64,000 nucleotides of DNA from Macrostomum hystrix. Lineage: Eukaryota > Platyhelminthes > Macrostomidae. The stretch covers positions 4,821,501 to 4,885,500 of the forward strand of contig CATNEN010000003.1 in the NCBI GenBank assembly GCA_950097015.1. Direction: 5' to 3'. Position numbers and translations under genes: made by a program. The notes beneath the pieces were generated by a model. The model ran no database searches and was not told the origin of the DNA. It worked only from the letters and a program-made list of their open reading frames with translations. The stretch's first letter is position 1; each line of letters begins with the position of its first letter. Below are positions 30,060-42,170 of this stretch, piece after piece.

Positions 30060-30490
30060 CTCCCCTGAAGATCACCCTCTCTCCCCTGAAATCCCCTCTC
30101 TCTCCCCTGAAGATCTTCCCCTCTCTCCCCTGAAGATCCTCTCTCTCCCCTGAAGATCACGCTCTATCCCCTGAAGATCACCCTCTCTCCCCTGAAGATC
30201 CTCTCTCTCCCCTGAAGATCCCCTCTCTCTCCCCTGAAGATCTTCCCCTCTCTCTCCCCTTAAGATCCTCTCTCTCTCCCCTGAAGATCCCCTCTCTCTC
30301 CCCTGAAGATCACCCTCTCTCCCCTGAAGATCACCCTCTCTCCCCTGAAGATCCCCTCTCTCTCCCCTGAAGATCACCCTCTCTCCCCTGAAGATCACCC
30401 TCTCTCCCCTGAAGATCTTCCCCTCTCTGCCCTGAAGATCTTCCCCTCTCTCTCTCTCTTGAAGATCTCCCTCTCTCCCCTGAAGGTCCT
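30060..30490. repeat. Purine/pyrimidine minisatellite CTCTCTCCCCTGAAGATC
   Basis: Units of about 17-21 bp, pyrimidine-rich on the plus strand. The reverse complement is GATCTTCAGGGGAGAGAG, the same family as the plus-strand array at 32235-33605, so the two arrays are inverted relative to each other. Confidence 0.93.
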
Positions 30491-30999
30491 CCTCCGCTGA
30501 CGATCTTCTTAGACACCAATATAAAAGATTCGGAAAGCTTTGATTGAAAAACTGCATGCTAGTCATTTCTCTATCCGACAATATTAATTAAACATGTTTA
30601 GAAAGGCTTCAATTTGTAAATGGTGTAAATGTTCTCTTTTATGCTTGGAATATGTTTTTTATACTGTAAGCAAGCAATTAATCAATGAAATCTTTGATAT
30701 GATAGCAGCGCCTGAATCTGATTACCACAACCGGCAACCTCCGAATTTTTTCTTCTTTTTTATCAATTCTGTTTTGTTTTGGTCCCTCATTCCTTCTGTA
30801 ATTTTTCTGCAACAGACTTTTTTAATGAATCTAAGAATGCCGCAATAAATATAAGTAGAGACTTGTCGATTAACTTCAGTTTCAATTTCCTATCAATGTT
30901 GCTTGCTTTATCTGTCAATTTACAACTACAAACGCCATACTCTCATAAAAAAAGCTATTACATTAGAAAAACGTTATCATGCCTAACACCCTCTCTCCT

Positions 31000-31280
31000 A
31001 TATCCCCTCTCATTTCTCCTCTCCTCTCTCCTCTCTCCTGTCTCCTCTCTCCTGTCTCCTCTCTCCTGTCTCCTCTCTCCTGTATCCCGTCTCCTATCCC
31101 CTGTCTCCTGTCTCCTCTCTTCTGTCTCCTCTCCCCCCTCTCCCCTCTCCCCTCTCCTCTCTCCTGTCTCCTCTCTTCTGTCTCCTCTCCCCCCTCTCCC
31201 CTCTCCCCTCTCCTCTCTCCTGTCTCCTCTCTTCTGTCTCCTGTCTCATCTCTCTTCCGTCGTCTCTCTGTCTTGTCTCT
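31000..31280. repeat. Pyrimidine-rich simple repeat CTCCTCTCTCCTGT
   Basis: The run is nearly pure C/T with scattered G (CTCTCTCCTGTCTCCTCTCT). A duplicated block containing CTTCTGTCTCCTCTCCCCCC appears twice. It ends at a truncated SINE. Confidence 0.93.
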
Positions 31281-31324
31281 TGCATTTTTCTCTAGCATCA
31301 AGGTCCAGGCCAGAGCTAGATTCG

Positions 31325-31520
31325 TGTATTTTAGAGCCAAGCTTTAAGACACAGTAAAAGTGAGACTGCCTGACTGTGAGAAAGTCAGGGCAGATGTACA
31401 CACCTGTGTGAGAGTGTGCTCAGGAGTTAGCGGAATGGGCAGAATGGCCTCCTGGCTGACTGTGGGTCTGGTGTCACCAAATTATTTACCATTGCCCACT
31501 GCCATCCTAAAATAATTATC
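31325..31520 (+). mobile_element. SINE family B, 5' truncated
   Basis: It retains GAGCCAAGCTTTAAGACACA, GAGAAAGTCAGGGCAGATGT and the 3' part GTGTCACCAAATTATTTACC. The head is lost where it meets the pyrimidine-rich array ending at about 31275. Confidence 0.7.
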
Positions 31521-31884
31521 ATCATTTTTATTAAGTCTCATTTTCTGTCTAGCGAAATTATTTCTTCTTTCATTCATATTCACAGTAATTCTTAGATTAT
31601 TACTTGCATATTTCTGGCAGAGCTAAGCACAGTTTGTTTGGCCATAAAAGCTAATGACAATAATCATGCTTTAGATTTAATTCTGTATCCATTATAAGCT
31701 CATGAATAGATTTAGTAGGTCTCGAGAAAAGTAATAAAATCATTTCGCAAATCATCTGATTTATACATTTTTCATCGTTTTTTTATATTAGGCCGTCATC
31801 GCCTGGTTAAAGCGACTCATTCAAAATTATTGTGAATAATGCATCGTTAAATCACAAAGGGAATATATTATCTCATGTGATCAT

Positions 31885-32205
31885 CATGTGGTATTCTCCT
31901 GTCTCATCTCTCCTCTCTTATCTCTCCTCTCTTATCTCTCCTCTCCCCTGACTTTCTCCTGTCTCCTCCCTTCTCACTCCTCTCTATTCTCTGCTGTCCC
32001 CTTTACTATGTCGTCTTTTTACAACCCTTTTTTTTCTGATCGATTCTCTCCTTCTCTCTCCCACAGTTAGAGAGGAGATGGGGGAGGGGAGAGAGGAGAG
32101 GAGAGGGGAGAAAGGAGAGGGGAGAGAGGAGAGGGGAGAGAGGAGATGGGGGAGAGGAGAGAGGGGAGAAGGGAAGTGAAGTGAAGAGAAGAGGGGAGTC
32201 TTAAG
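31885..32205. repeat. Pyrimidine-rich then purine-rich simple repeats
   Basis: The run 31895-32065 is C/T-rich (CTCTCCTCTCTTATCTCTCC). The run 32068-32205 is A/G-rich (GAGAGGAGAGGGGAGA). The strand bias flips near 32067, leaving adjacent complementary tracts. Confidence 0.9.
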
Positions 32206-32234
32206 GGAAGAGAGGACGAGCTTCAGGGGTGGGA

Positions 32235-33605
32235 GGTGGATCTTCAGGAGAGAGAGGAGGATCTACAGGAGAGAGAGAGGAGGATCTACAGGAGAGAGAG
32301 GAGGATCTACAGGAGAGAGAGAGGAGGATCTACAGAAGAGAGAGAGGAGGATCTACAGGAGAGAGAGAGGAGGATCTACAGGAGAGAGAGAGGAGGATCT
32401 TCAGGAGAGAGAGGAGGATCTACAGGAGAGAGAGGAGGATCTACAGGAGAGAGAGAGGAGGATCTTCAGGAGAGAGAGAGGAGGATCTACAGGAGAGAGA
32501 GAGGAGGATCTTCAGGAGAGAGAGAGGAGGATCTACAGGAGAGAGAGAAGAGGATCTTCAGGAGAGAGAGAGGAGGATCTACAGGAGAGAGAGAGGAGGA
32601 TCTACAGGAGAGAGAGAGGAGGATCTTCAGGAGAGAGAGAGGAGGATCTACAGGAGAGAGAGAGGAGGATCTTCAGGAGAGAGAGAGGAGGATCTACAGG
32701 AGAGAGAGAGGAGGATCTTCAGGAGAGAGAGAGGAGGATCTTCAGGAGAGAGAGAGGAGGATCTTCAGGAGAGAGAGAGGAGGATCTACAGGAGAGAGAG
32801 AGGAGGATCTTCAGGAGAGAGAGAGGAGGATCTTCAGGAGAGAGAGAGGAGGATCTACAGGAGAGAGAGAGGAGGATCTTCAGGAGAGAGAGAGGAGGAT
32901 CTTCAGGAGAGAGAGAGGAGGATCTTCAGGAGAGAGAGAGGAGGATCTACAGGAGAGAGAGAGGAGGATCTTCAGGAGAGAGAGAGGAGGATCTACAGGA
33001 GAGAGAAGAGGATCTTCAGGAGAGAGAGAGGAGGATCTTCAGGAGAGAGAGAGGAGGATCTACAGGAGAGAGAGAAGAGGATCTTCAGGAGAGAGAGAGG
33101 AGGATCTACAGGAGAGAGAGAGGAGGATCTACAGGAGAGAGAGAGGAGGATCTACAGGAGAGAGAGAGGAGGATCTTCAGGAGAGAGAGAGGAGGATCTA
33201 CAGGAGAGAGAGAAGAGGATCTACAGGAGAGAGAGAAGAGGATCTTCAGGAGAGAGAGGAGGATCTTCAGGAGAGAGAGGAGGATCTTCAGGAGAGAGAG
33301 GAGGATCTTCAGGAGAGAGAGGAGGATCTACAGGAGAGAGAGAAGAGGATCTTCAGGAGAGAGAGGAGGATCTACAGGAGAGAGAGAGGAGGATCTTCAG
33401 GAGAGAGAGGAGGATCTTCAGGAGAGAGAAGAGGATCTTCAGGAGAGAGAAGAGGATCTTCAGAGGAGAGAAGAGGATCTTCAGAGGAGAGAAGAGGATC
33501 TTCAGAGGAGAGAGAGGATGATCTTCAGGAGAGAGAAGAGGATCTTCAGGAGAGAGAAGAGGATCTTCAGAGGAGAGAGAGGATGATCTTCAGGGGAGGG
33601 AGGAT
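32235..33605. repeat. Purine-rich minisatellite GAGGATCTTCAGGAGAGAGA, about 68 copies
   Basis: Units of about 18-21 bp alternate GATCTTCAGG and GATCTACAGG. Open frames of 430-505 codons exist but encode only a simple repeat. Confidence 0.95.
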
Positions 33606-34796
33606 CTCCAGGGCAGAACTTTCAGGGGAGAGAATTTATTTGAATGGATTCAGTTTTAAGCTGAATTCTGCAAATCCGGTGATTCGCCGAGACTTTGAAA
33701 CAGTGTATTGGAATCCAACATTGCAGCGAGATACAGTTTCGAAATCTGAATAAAATTGCTAAATGAAGACAATTGATATCTGTCTTTGCTTGACTCATGA
33801 AAAACGAAATAAAATTCGCTTCTTTGCCTAGAAGATTGTGTTGCATCTCTTTTAGCAGTATTTGTATCCAATGCCAGACCCCATGGATTTCGCGTTTTTT
33901 AATGGCTCTCTAAAAGAATGGAAGGTTTTTTGTCTAAAATAACAACTGTTAATCAAAATCCGTTAGAAAACAAAAATCAAAAGGGTACTCAACGGGTAAA
34001 GTGTTTCAATGCGAAAAAATTCAACTGAATTTTTGAGGAAAATATTTTTGCTTGGATCGGCACTAGAAATACTCTAGCTAGATGGCATCATTATGTCCAT
34101 TGTTAAAAGCCTTATAGTACTCGTAATAACTAATTAGCACTTGGGAGCTAAGTGCTTTGCTTCTGTCTACCTCTGTGGCTTGTCCGCGGACAGTATCTCA
34201 GTTGATAAATGATAAGCTAGATTGGTTTCCAACTTAGGCTGGGTTTCTCTTCTCCTAAATCAAAGCAAATTAGTGATAAAGGAAGGCCAAAGTTCTTATT
34301 TCCCACCCGAGTCCTTGATTAGAGTGGAAATCTACCTGCCTTCCACTCTTTTTAAGTGGACGATCGAATGGCGAATTACTTAAAGCCAATCTAGGCTTTT
34401 AAATATATAGAAGAGCTTTAAGTTTTTAGCGACCAGAGCTCGTCTCACCTGGAGTAGGACTCAAAGATTTGTATTTTATTTCTCAAGAGACAGAAAAAAA
34501 TACGCGAACTCGGATCTCATTAAGGATCCGATGTGAAATAGCAGAGAAAGATTTTGCGCCTCGGGGCAGAAGAATCTTTGAGTTCTCCGATCTTAAAAAA
34601 CTTTTGCCACCCAATACTAGAACTGTACTAGAAATTAGGAACTCGAGTCACGTCTTCATCTGTGCGAGGCTGCTAAACGATTTTCTGTATTCAGATAGCG
34701 GCGTGCTAGACTACGATTCTCAAAATTTAGTGCTTTTCGGTAATATATTATCACTCACTAATAATAAGAATAATAGTAATCATTAATATTATAATT
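33606..34796. other. Unique intergenic sequence
   Basis: No family-recognisable coding sequence. Frames near 33622-33871 and 34469-34786 are short and unsupported. Confidence 0.5.
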
Positions 34797-35060
34797 GCAG
34801 GAGGGTTGCAGGCAATCGAACATCATTTGGTGACGCCTGACTCCTGAGCACACACGCACACACTCACACAGGTGTGTACATCTGCCCTGACTTTCTCATC
34901 GTCAGGCAGTGTACACTCTTACTATGCCTTGGATGTTGACCCTAAAGTGCATAAATTGCACGACAAGCCACCAAGCCTTCTCTCTGTGGCTGCGCCCCAA
35001 ATAAATGTGGCCTCGCCGCGGAATCGTGCTCAGGAACCTTGCCGCTCACCCCCCAAAATG
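34797..35060 (-). mobile_element. SINE family B (minus)
   Basis: It is a reverse-complement copy: plus strand GCAGGAGGGTTGCAGGCAAT, TGACTTTCTCATCGTCAGGC, GGCCTCGCCGCGGAATCGTG. The B-box region is recognisable. The AT-rich tail lies on the low-coordinate side. Confidence 0.75.
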
Positions 35061-35347
35061 CCTCCTTAGTTTGGCTTCTAATTTGTTAAAGCAACTACGA
35101 GCAACTCGTTAAAGCAACTCGTATTCTTCCTTACTTTCAGTCTGTTTTCATTTCGACGAAAAAAATTAAAGAATTCTAATTTCTTCACTACCGAAGAAAA
35201 ACCGGATAGACTTTGTAATTAATTCTTTCTCTTAAAAATCCCCGGGCTAATTTTGGAAGCAATATACCATTTAAAAAATAGCATGGAAGTACGTCCTAAA
35301 AGCTTCTTAAATAGTTTTAGCCAAGACAAAGAAGCTGAGAAAAAGTA

Positions 35348-36863
35348 TTCAATCGTTAGTCAATCGAGCAGCAACAAGGTGTGCCATTGTTGAAAGCAGA
35401 CTTCCAGGCACAGACCAGGTGCACCTGGACACTCTGGGCAGCAGTAAATCGCGCGTTTGCTGCTTCCAGCTCGGTAGCAGACGCGGCACCGTTTCGTAGG
35501 TCTCGGTTGACTCTCGCGAGCCATGATTTTTGTTGGAAAGTGCGGGCCGACTCGGCCGAATGTCTGGCCTGCCAGAGCCACAGCTGCCGGTCGGTTTCTA
35601 CTCCCTCTAGTGCGCTGAACCATCTCGCGAATGCTGGCCTCCGGAAACTTGGAGAAAACATTTTGCCTGCCACACCGACCGTACACAATCCAAGCATTTC
35701 GAACCATTTGCAGAAACAGGTGCAGACCAAGCTTTAAAAACCACTTCGTGGTTTTCCTCCCTGCTTGATGTGGCTGCATGTGACCATCAATTCGGTCGAC
35801 ACCACCCATGCATCGATTGTAGGTCAATACAGATCTGCACTTCTGCACAATGATTTCTCCTCCACCACGGATGATGCGTCTGACTTGCACTCTTTAAGCC
35901 GCCTCCTTCGTATCCAGTAGGTAGAGTCTTCAGGCCGCTCTCTTTTCTCTCTAATATTTTAGCTACAAGCACGGTGCCGTTCGGCGGCACATTCGACTGC
36001 CTGAGTTCAATAGGCACACCACGATCGGACCGGATAGTGCAGGTCAGATGAGTTCCTCGAGTCAGTAGTCACAGCTCAACGACAATCTTCTCACTGAAAG
36101 ACAGGTGGTTGTCTTGCAAATCTTCTTGTGGAACCTGCGATTCTCCTCCGGGGTGGAGTGGACGCGAAAGTTGTAAAGGTACCCCGTCTCGGCTTCACAG
36201 ACGCAGTACAGCTTGATGCCGTACTTGGCACGCTTCGTTGGGATGTACTGCTTGAAGCGCAGGCGCCCTTTGTACAGCACAAGTGACTCGTCGATGCTCA
36301 CATCCTCCTCGGGCCTGTAGACATTAATGCACAGCGGTGTCAATGTGTGCAGCAAAGGGCGAATCTTAAACAACGAATCGCCAGGAGCCGGATCCTCGGT
36401 GCAATCGTAAAAGCGAAGCAGACCGAGCAGCTGCTTGAATCGATCCCTGCATGACAGAGCGCTTCAGGAATTTGAAAGAATGGTGTTGCATAGTAGCTGT
36501 CCATACACCAGTACATGGTTTATCTCGGCCTTTTTATTGCTGCCGATTTAGAGGTACATCCCAATTAACTTCTTCACTTCATTCGCGCTACAATCGGTCC
36601 ATTTTCGAAAACTAACAGCTAGGTCGTCAGCAGGCGTTGCATTGATTACGGCCCAGGCTCTTCGATTAGTCTATTTAGCTAAGTCTTCAAACAAAGAGTC
36701 GGGTAGATAGAGACCAAGAAAAAAAAGAAGTGGACTGCTCAACATCAACGGGAACTTCAATTCCAGGATTAAGTCCTGGTGTGCCGAGAAACTCAGTTTA
36801 ACTTTCGCAAACGTCAATCCCAGCGATAGCAGAACGTCATGGCATCTCCATGTCATCATCTGA
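35348..36863 (-). pseudogene. piggyBac-type transposase relic
   Basis: This is the decayed transposase of a cut-and-paste DNA transposon, read 36863 to 35348 with several frame breaks and stops. Recognisable family blocks in order are PDSLFEDLAK (N-terminal), FKIRPLLHTL, EEDVSIDESLVLYKGRLRFK (first catalytic Asp), AKYGIKLYCVCEAETGYLYN, RGTHLTCTIRSDRGVP, YNRCMGGVDRID (last catalytic Asp) and a C-terminal cysteine-rich module RCRVCYRAG...YCCPECPGAPGLC. Between the GYLYN and RGTHL blocks the usual segment carrying the middle catalytic Asp is missing and a stop is present. It cannot encode an active enzyme. Terminal inverted repeats and flanking TTAA were not identified. Confidence 0.88.
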
Positions 36864-38319
36864 CGTCAATAGGTCGTCCATTCGCTTGATTTCTTTGCGA
36901 TGTTACAAAAGTTTCGCTGTCTAATAAATGGTGGCTGAAGTTAGCTTGTTTATAGCTAGATACTCTATGGTCAAGACCCTAAGGATTTTACAGCGACATA
37001 CATGACGTCTTTATGTACATTCGCTAGTACCACAACAGAAGCCCTAGATTTTCCAGTTGTCTCTTAATGATTTTTGTTCATTCCGAAATTTTAGCAGACT
37101 GGAATGTCTTATGCTTCCTGCAAAAGCAAGAGTTGTCTATGGTAAGCACTGCTTAACGTATATATTGGATATAGAGGTTAAGGGTTGGATATTCAATGGT
37201 TAAGCCCATATAACGTTTGCCGCGATGTTTGGAAAATCACACATTTTTTCTATCCTCACCACGAAGCACGTGACCTTATTATTTATCTCACTGTCTCACT
37301 GGGCTGAGGCGGAGTGAACCAATTTGTTGCTATTTTTAGACGACCTTGCGAAAAACACGTCACTTATTTCACGTTATCACTTTTTTTTCCAGCACGAGCA
37401 CGTGACTGACCTCAGCCAATGAAATGGGAATAAAACTAAAACAGATAGGTAGCCTCGTATTGACTTGTCCTTTCCTAGATAGAGAGTGGCTATCATTAAT
37501 TTGGCCATGCTTCAAGTAGAAGCTTTCCAGTGTAAGTCAGAAAGTTAATAAATAATATTTGCACTCAAAACCGCGGATTAGCTATGACTTTTAGACGTCG
37601 ACCAAAAAGCGAATTCCAATTTAGTCTTTCTTATTTTCCCATTTTCATGAGAAGCAAAAAATTTCCCATCTATCTATCTCCATTGTCTTGTCACGCCAAC
37701 TACCTTCATCCTCAACTATTATGTGACCCCTGCAAGCTTGGTGTTTGCGGCACTAAATTGTGGAACAAGAATAAGTAAGTCGAAAATGGGATAAAAAAAC
37801 TAGCAAAGTCACTTTCTTATCTCCTCGCTACTAAGACGACGAAGTTGTTTGAGGATAGCAACCTAGGGATGAGGTATATGAAGGGGCTCACACGCACACA
37901 CACACACACACACACCTGCTGTTGGTTTCACATGAAGCAAGCCAGATGTTGAAGGCCCCACGCGCAGTGTTCCACTTCATTTACTAACATCGCATTAGTT
38001 ATTACCGGTGTGTCTATGAGTGTGTCTATTACATGAAACTTACTAGGATCATTTTATAAAGTGCTTTATTAAGCATTTTTTATCTCTCGATAGTAGACTT
38101 TCTTTCTAGTTTTTTTCGTTTGATTGACGGATGGGATTCTCTACACTTAGTAGACAAAATAGCGAATTTTTTTGTAAAAAAAAGCCATCGCTTGTATGGT
38201 TTTTTCTTAAGCACTTTGTTTCCTGTCCAAAGACACAAACTAACTAGCTGCTGGCTAAAAAATCACCAAGATAAGCTTGACATTCACTGTAGATAAAAAT
38301 TTTGAAGTTACCAACAGGC
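36864..38319. other. Unique intergenic sequence with CTATTTTTAG and E boxes
   Basis: CTATTTTTAG occurs at 37330-37339 between AGCACGTGACC (near 37266) and AGCACGTGACT (near 37397). The piggyBac relic's outer end may lie here but no inverted repeat was found. Confidence 0.5.
37890..37915. repeat. CA dinucleotide microsatellite
   Basis: A short (CA)n run near 37892-37914. Confidence 0.9.
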
Positions 38320-39250
38320 AGAGGGACAGACAGATGGACAGGATAGACAGATGGGCAGACAGATAGACAGGACAGATGGACAGGACAGACGGACAGGATA
38401 GACAGATGGATAGACAGATGGACAGACAGATGGACAGGACAGATGGACAGGACAGACGGACAGGATAGACAGATGGACAGACAGTTGGACAGACAGATGG
38501 ACAGGATAGACAGACGGATAGACAGATGGACAGACAGATGGACAGACAGATAGACAGGATAGACAGACGGGCAGACAGATGGACAGGACAGATGGACAGG
38601 ACAGAAGGACAGGATAGACAGATGGATAGACAGATGGACAGACAGATGGACAGACAGATGGACAGACAGATGGACAGGACAGAAGGACAGGATAGACAGA
38701 TGGATAGACAGATGGATAGACAGATGGATAGACAGATGGACAGACAGATGGACAGGACAGATGGACAGGACAGACGGACAGGATAGACAGATGGATAGAC
38801 AGATGGACAGACAGATGGACAGACAGATGGACAGACAGATGGACAGACAGATGGACAGACAGATGGACAGACAGATGAACAGACAGATGGACAGGACAGA
38901 CGGACAGGACAGATGGACAGGACAGAAGGACAGGATAGACAGATGGATAGACAGATGGATAGACAGATGGACAGACAGATGGACAGACAGATGGACAGAC
39001 AGATGGACAGGATAGACAGATGGACAGGATAGACAGATGGACAGACAGATGGACAGACAGATGGACAGGATAGACAGATGGGCAGACAGATGGACAGACA
39101 GATGGACAGACAGATGGACAGACAGATGGACAGACAGATGGACAGACAGATGGACAGACAGATGGACAGGCAGATGGACAGACAGATGGACAGACAGATG
39201 GACAGACAGATAGACAGGACAGACGGACAGGATAGACAGATATACAGATG
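38320..39250. repeat. GACAGACAGATG satellite, about 930 bp
   Basis: 12-bp GACAGACAGATG units alternate with GACAGGACAGATG and GACAGGATAGACAG variants in repeated blocks, giving a higher-order pattern. Long open frames on both strands are by-products. Confidence 0.95.
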
Positions 39251-40114
39251 GAGAAACAGACAGGAAAACAGACATATCGACAGAAAGTAGACAGTATTAA
39301 AGACAGACAAAGCGAGTTAAAGGCCACTAGTAGGGGCTATATCGCCACTTTTTATTATCCTGGTGTCTGGCTTATGCTAATGGGAAACAAACGCAAGGAT
39401 TTTTCCGGATCAGTTCTTGAGCGAAAAAAAAAATTTTTGTCGGATTAACCGGGCTGTAATCTTTGGCTAGCATCTGCATATTGACTAGCTGTGGCCCCAG
39501 CCTGTGGTTCTAAATCTACCTCGATTATTACTAGTTTTATTATGGTAAATATGTGCACATGATCCTTAGTATACTTAGAAAATTATGAATAGAATAATAT
39601 ATTTTGTGTGTGCTTGCGGTAATAATATTATTTTTCCGATCTACCAAAAATGTGCAAATTGTATTTGCAAAGCTCATTTTCTTCGCATTATTTCTACCCT
39701 GACGGCTGGACCACAACCCAGCTTTTTTCAAATGGCTGTTTATGAGATACTGCTCAAATTTCTATGCGTCACATCCCATGGGATATTTCTCTTATAGATC
39801 CTCTCTTTACCTCATCCACACTCGCTTGAACTGCTCATCTTTCGCTTCATCAGCGTAGTAAAATCCACTTGTTATATATATGAGGATATTTTCCATGGCA
39901 ACAGTGACAAATTTTCTAACGTTTTGGTTGCCAGGTTCACAGCTAGCATTGGTCACATACGCATGCGCACCACGATGGGAGTTTTAGAGTGGTTCAAACT
40001 GACATTCAACTGTAGATGACTGTAAACAGTTTAGTAGAGTTGATTTTTCGATTTTTTGATCGAACTAGCTATGCATTTTTATGCCTAAAGTTTAAATTTC
40101 TGTATGAAACTAGG
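39251..40114. other. Unique intergenic spacer
   Basis: No gene, tRNA or repeat recognised. It is AT-rich. Confidence 0.5.
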
Positions 40115-40750
40115 CGTAGTCTGAGGGTTCAGTTCTACAGCCTGAAGTTTCTCTTTAACAGCCTGAGGGTTCATTGCTACAGCCTGAGGGTTTAGTTTTG
40201 CAGCCTGATGGTTTATTTCTACAGCCTGAAGTTCATTTTCAACAGCTCGAGGGTTCATTTCTACAGCCTGAAGTTCATTTTCAACAGCTTGAGGGTTCAT
40301 TTCAACAGCCTGAATTTTATTTTCAACAGCTCGAGGATTAATTTCTACAACCTGAAGTTTCTTTTTAACAACCTGAAGGTTTCGTTCTACAGCCTGAAGG
40401 TTCCGTTCTACAGCCTGAAGGTTCCGTACTACAACCTGAAGGTTTCGTTCTACAGCCTGAAGGTTCCGTTCTACAGCCTGAAGGTTCCGTTCTACAGCCT
40501 GAAGGTTCCGTTCTACAGCCTGAAGGTTTCGTTCTACAGCCTGAAGGTTCCGTTCTACAACCTTAAGGTTCCGTTCTACAGCCTGAAGGTTTCGTTCTAC
40601 AGCCTGAAGGTTTCGTTCTACAGCCTGAAGGTTCCGTTCTACAACCTTAAGGTTCCGTTCTACAGCCTGAAGGTTTCGTTCTACAGCCTGAAGGTTCCGT
40701 TCTACAGCCTGAAGGTTCCGTTCTACAGCCTGAAGCAAGACTTCTACAGC
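40115..40750. repeat. 21-bp minisatellite TACAGCCTGAAGGTTCCGTT, about 30 copies
   Basis: It is degenerate at the left and homogeneous from about 40380. The frames are open on both strands because the unit is 21 bp and stop-free. Confidence 0.95.
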
Positions 40751-41474
40751 TGAGCTTTAATCTAGACTTCTTTCTATAAACTAAAGCTTGACTAGTACAG
40801 TCAATACCTAGATTTTTACGCCTGAAACTATTTATAGAATGAAATTATCGAAAAATATATCAAAGCTGATTCACAACGTTCTTACTAAGTACATTCTATC
40901 GCTAATAAGTTCCACGACATTTTCATTCAATGAAAAATTACTAAAAATCATTATGCTTGCTAGTTTTATAGTGTGTGAGCTTGTTCCCAATACAACAGCT
41001 GCAAACTACTCGATAATAGTAGCCGTTTTTAGTAAACTCGAAGTTCGAGAGTTAGATAGAGAGGGAGAGAAGATTGAGCTTGAGTCCACTAGAAAGTGGT
41101 ACTCAAAGTGGTCTTTCCCAGCCCTACAAACGTTACACTCTCTTTTCACTTAAAACTATTTTGTTAGGATGAAGGGGGGATGGGCGGGGATGCCTGGAGA
41201 GTTAAGATGATGGGTCTATCGGATTTTCTGAACGAGGTTGTTCATTTCGTGTCTCTTATTTATATTTTTGGCTACTAACACACAAGCACAGACACACTAT
41301 ACAGAATTGGACAGCCTGCCACTAGAAATACAAATCAATAAAGAAGCATGGCTTCACGCAAGCATTAAGATTGGTAGTAATAATTATACGCTTATTATAG
41401 ATAATAAGAAACATAATACCATATACTCGTATAGTAGATTATATAAAAACTACACCTTAGCCAGTAAATATTTC
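40751..41474. other. Unique intergenic spacer
   Basis: Short frames (40839-41153, 41238-41480) begin with plausible hydrophobic stretches but match no known family. Nothing else was seen. Confidence 0.45.
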
Positions 41475-42170
41475 ACGTGACCTGAAGCCAGAAAAATATT
41501 TTCATGCGACCTGAAGCTATAAATCCGAACGTGACTTAGAAGTTGAAATCCGAATATCACGTGACCTGAAGCTATAAATCTGAATATCACGTGACTTGAA
41601 GCTATAAATCTGAATATCACGTGACCTGAAGCTATAAATCTGAATATCACGTGACTTGAAGCTATAAATCTGAATATCACGTGACCTGAAGCTATAAATT
41701 AGATTATCAAGTGACCTGAAGCTATAAATCTGAATATCACGTGACATGAAGCTATAAATCTGAATATCACGTGACCTGAAGCTATAAATGAGATTATCAC
41801 GTGACCTGAAGCTATAAATCTGAATATCACGTGACCTGAAGCTATAAATCTGAATATCACGTGACTTGAAGCTATAAATCTGAATATCACGTGACCTGAA
41901 GCTATAAATCTGAATATCACGTGACCTGAAGCTATAAATCTGAATATCACGTGACCAGAAGCTAAAAATCATATTATCACGTGACCTGAAGCTATAAATC
42001 CAATTATCACGTGACCTGAAGCTATATGTCCGAATATCACGTAATCTAGAGCTAGAAATGTGAATATCACGTGACCTGTAGATAGAAATTTAAATTCCAC
42101 GTGACTAAAAAAGTTTTAAATCTAAATCGGGTTACCTAAAGCTAGAAAATCTCATTATATCACGTGAGCT
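41475..42170. repeat. 30-bp minisatellite carrying TCACGTGA, about 20 copies
   Basis: The unit includes TGAATATCACGTGACCTGAA and GCTATAAATC. Exact 30-bp spacing holds from 41557 to 42067. About 16 units keep an intact TCACGTGA palindrome; edge units are degenerate. Confidence 0.95.

Noticed and set aside
32229-33753. Overlapping 430- and 505-codon frames of GGSTGEREEDLQERE type with a unique 45-residue tail
   Set aside because: Purine-rich repeats lack stops in two frames at once; unit length varies, and the tail shows no family motif or splice context.
38244-39327. Three overlapping minus frames of about 340-350 codons rich in Cys, Ser and Pro
   Set aside because: All three minus frames of the GACAGACAGATG array are open together, as expected of a stop-free simple repeat.
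40085-40753. Frames of LQAVERN and FYSLKVP heptads, coiled-coil-like
   Set aside because: The heptad appearance comes from the 21-bp DNA period; both strands are open and codon use is simply that of the repeat.
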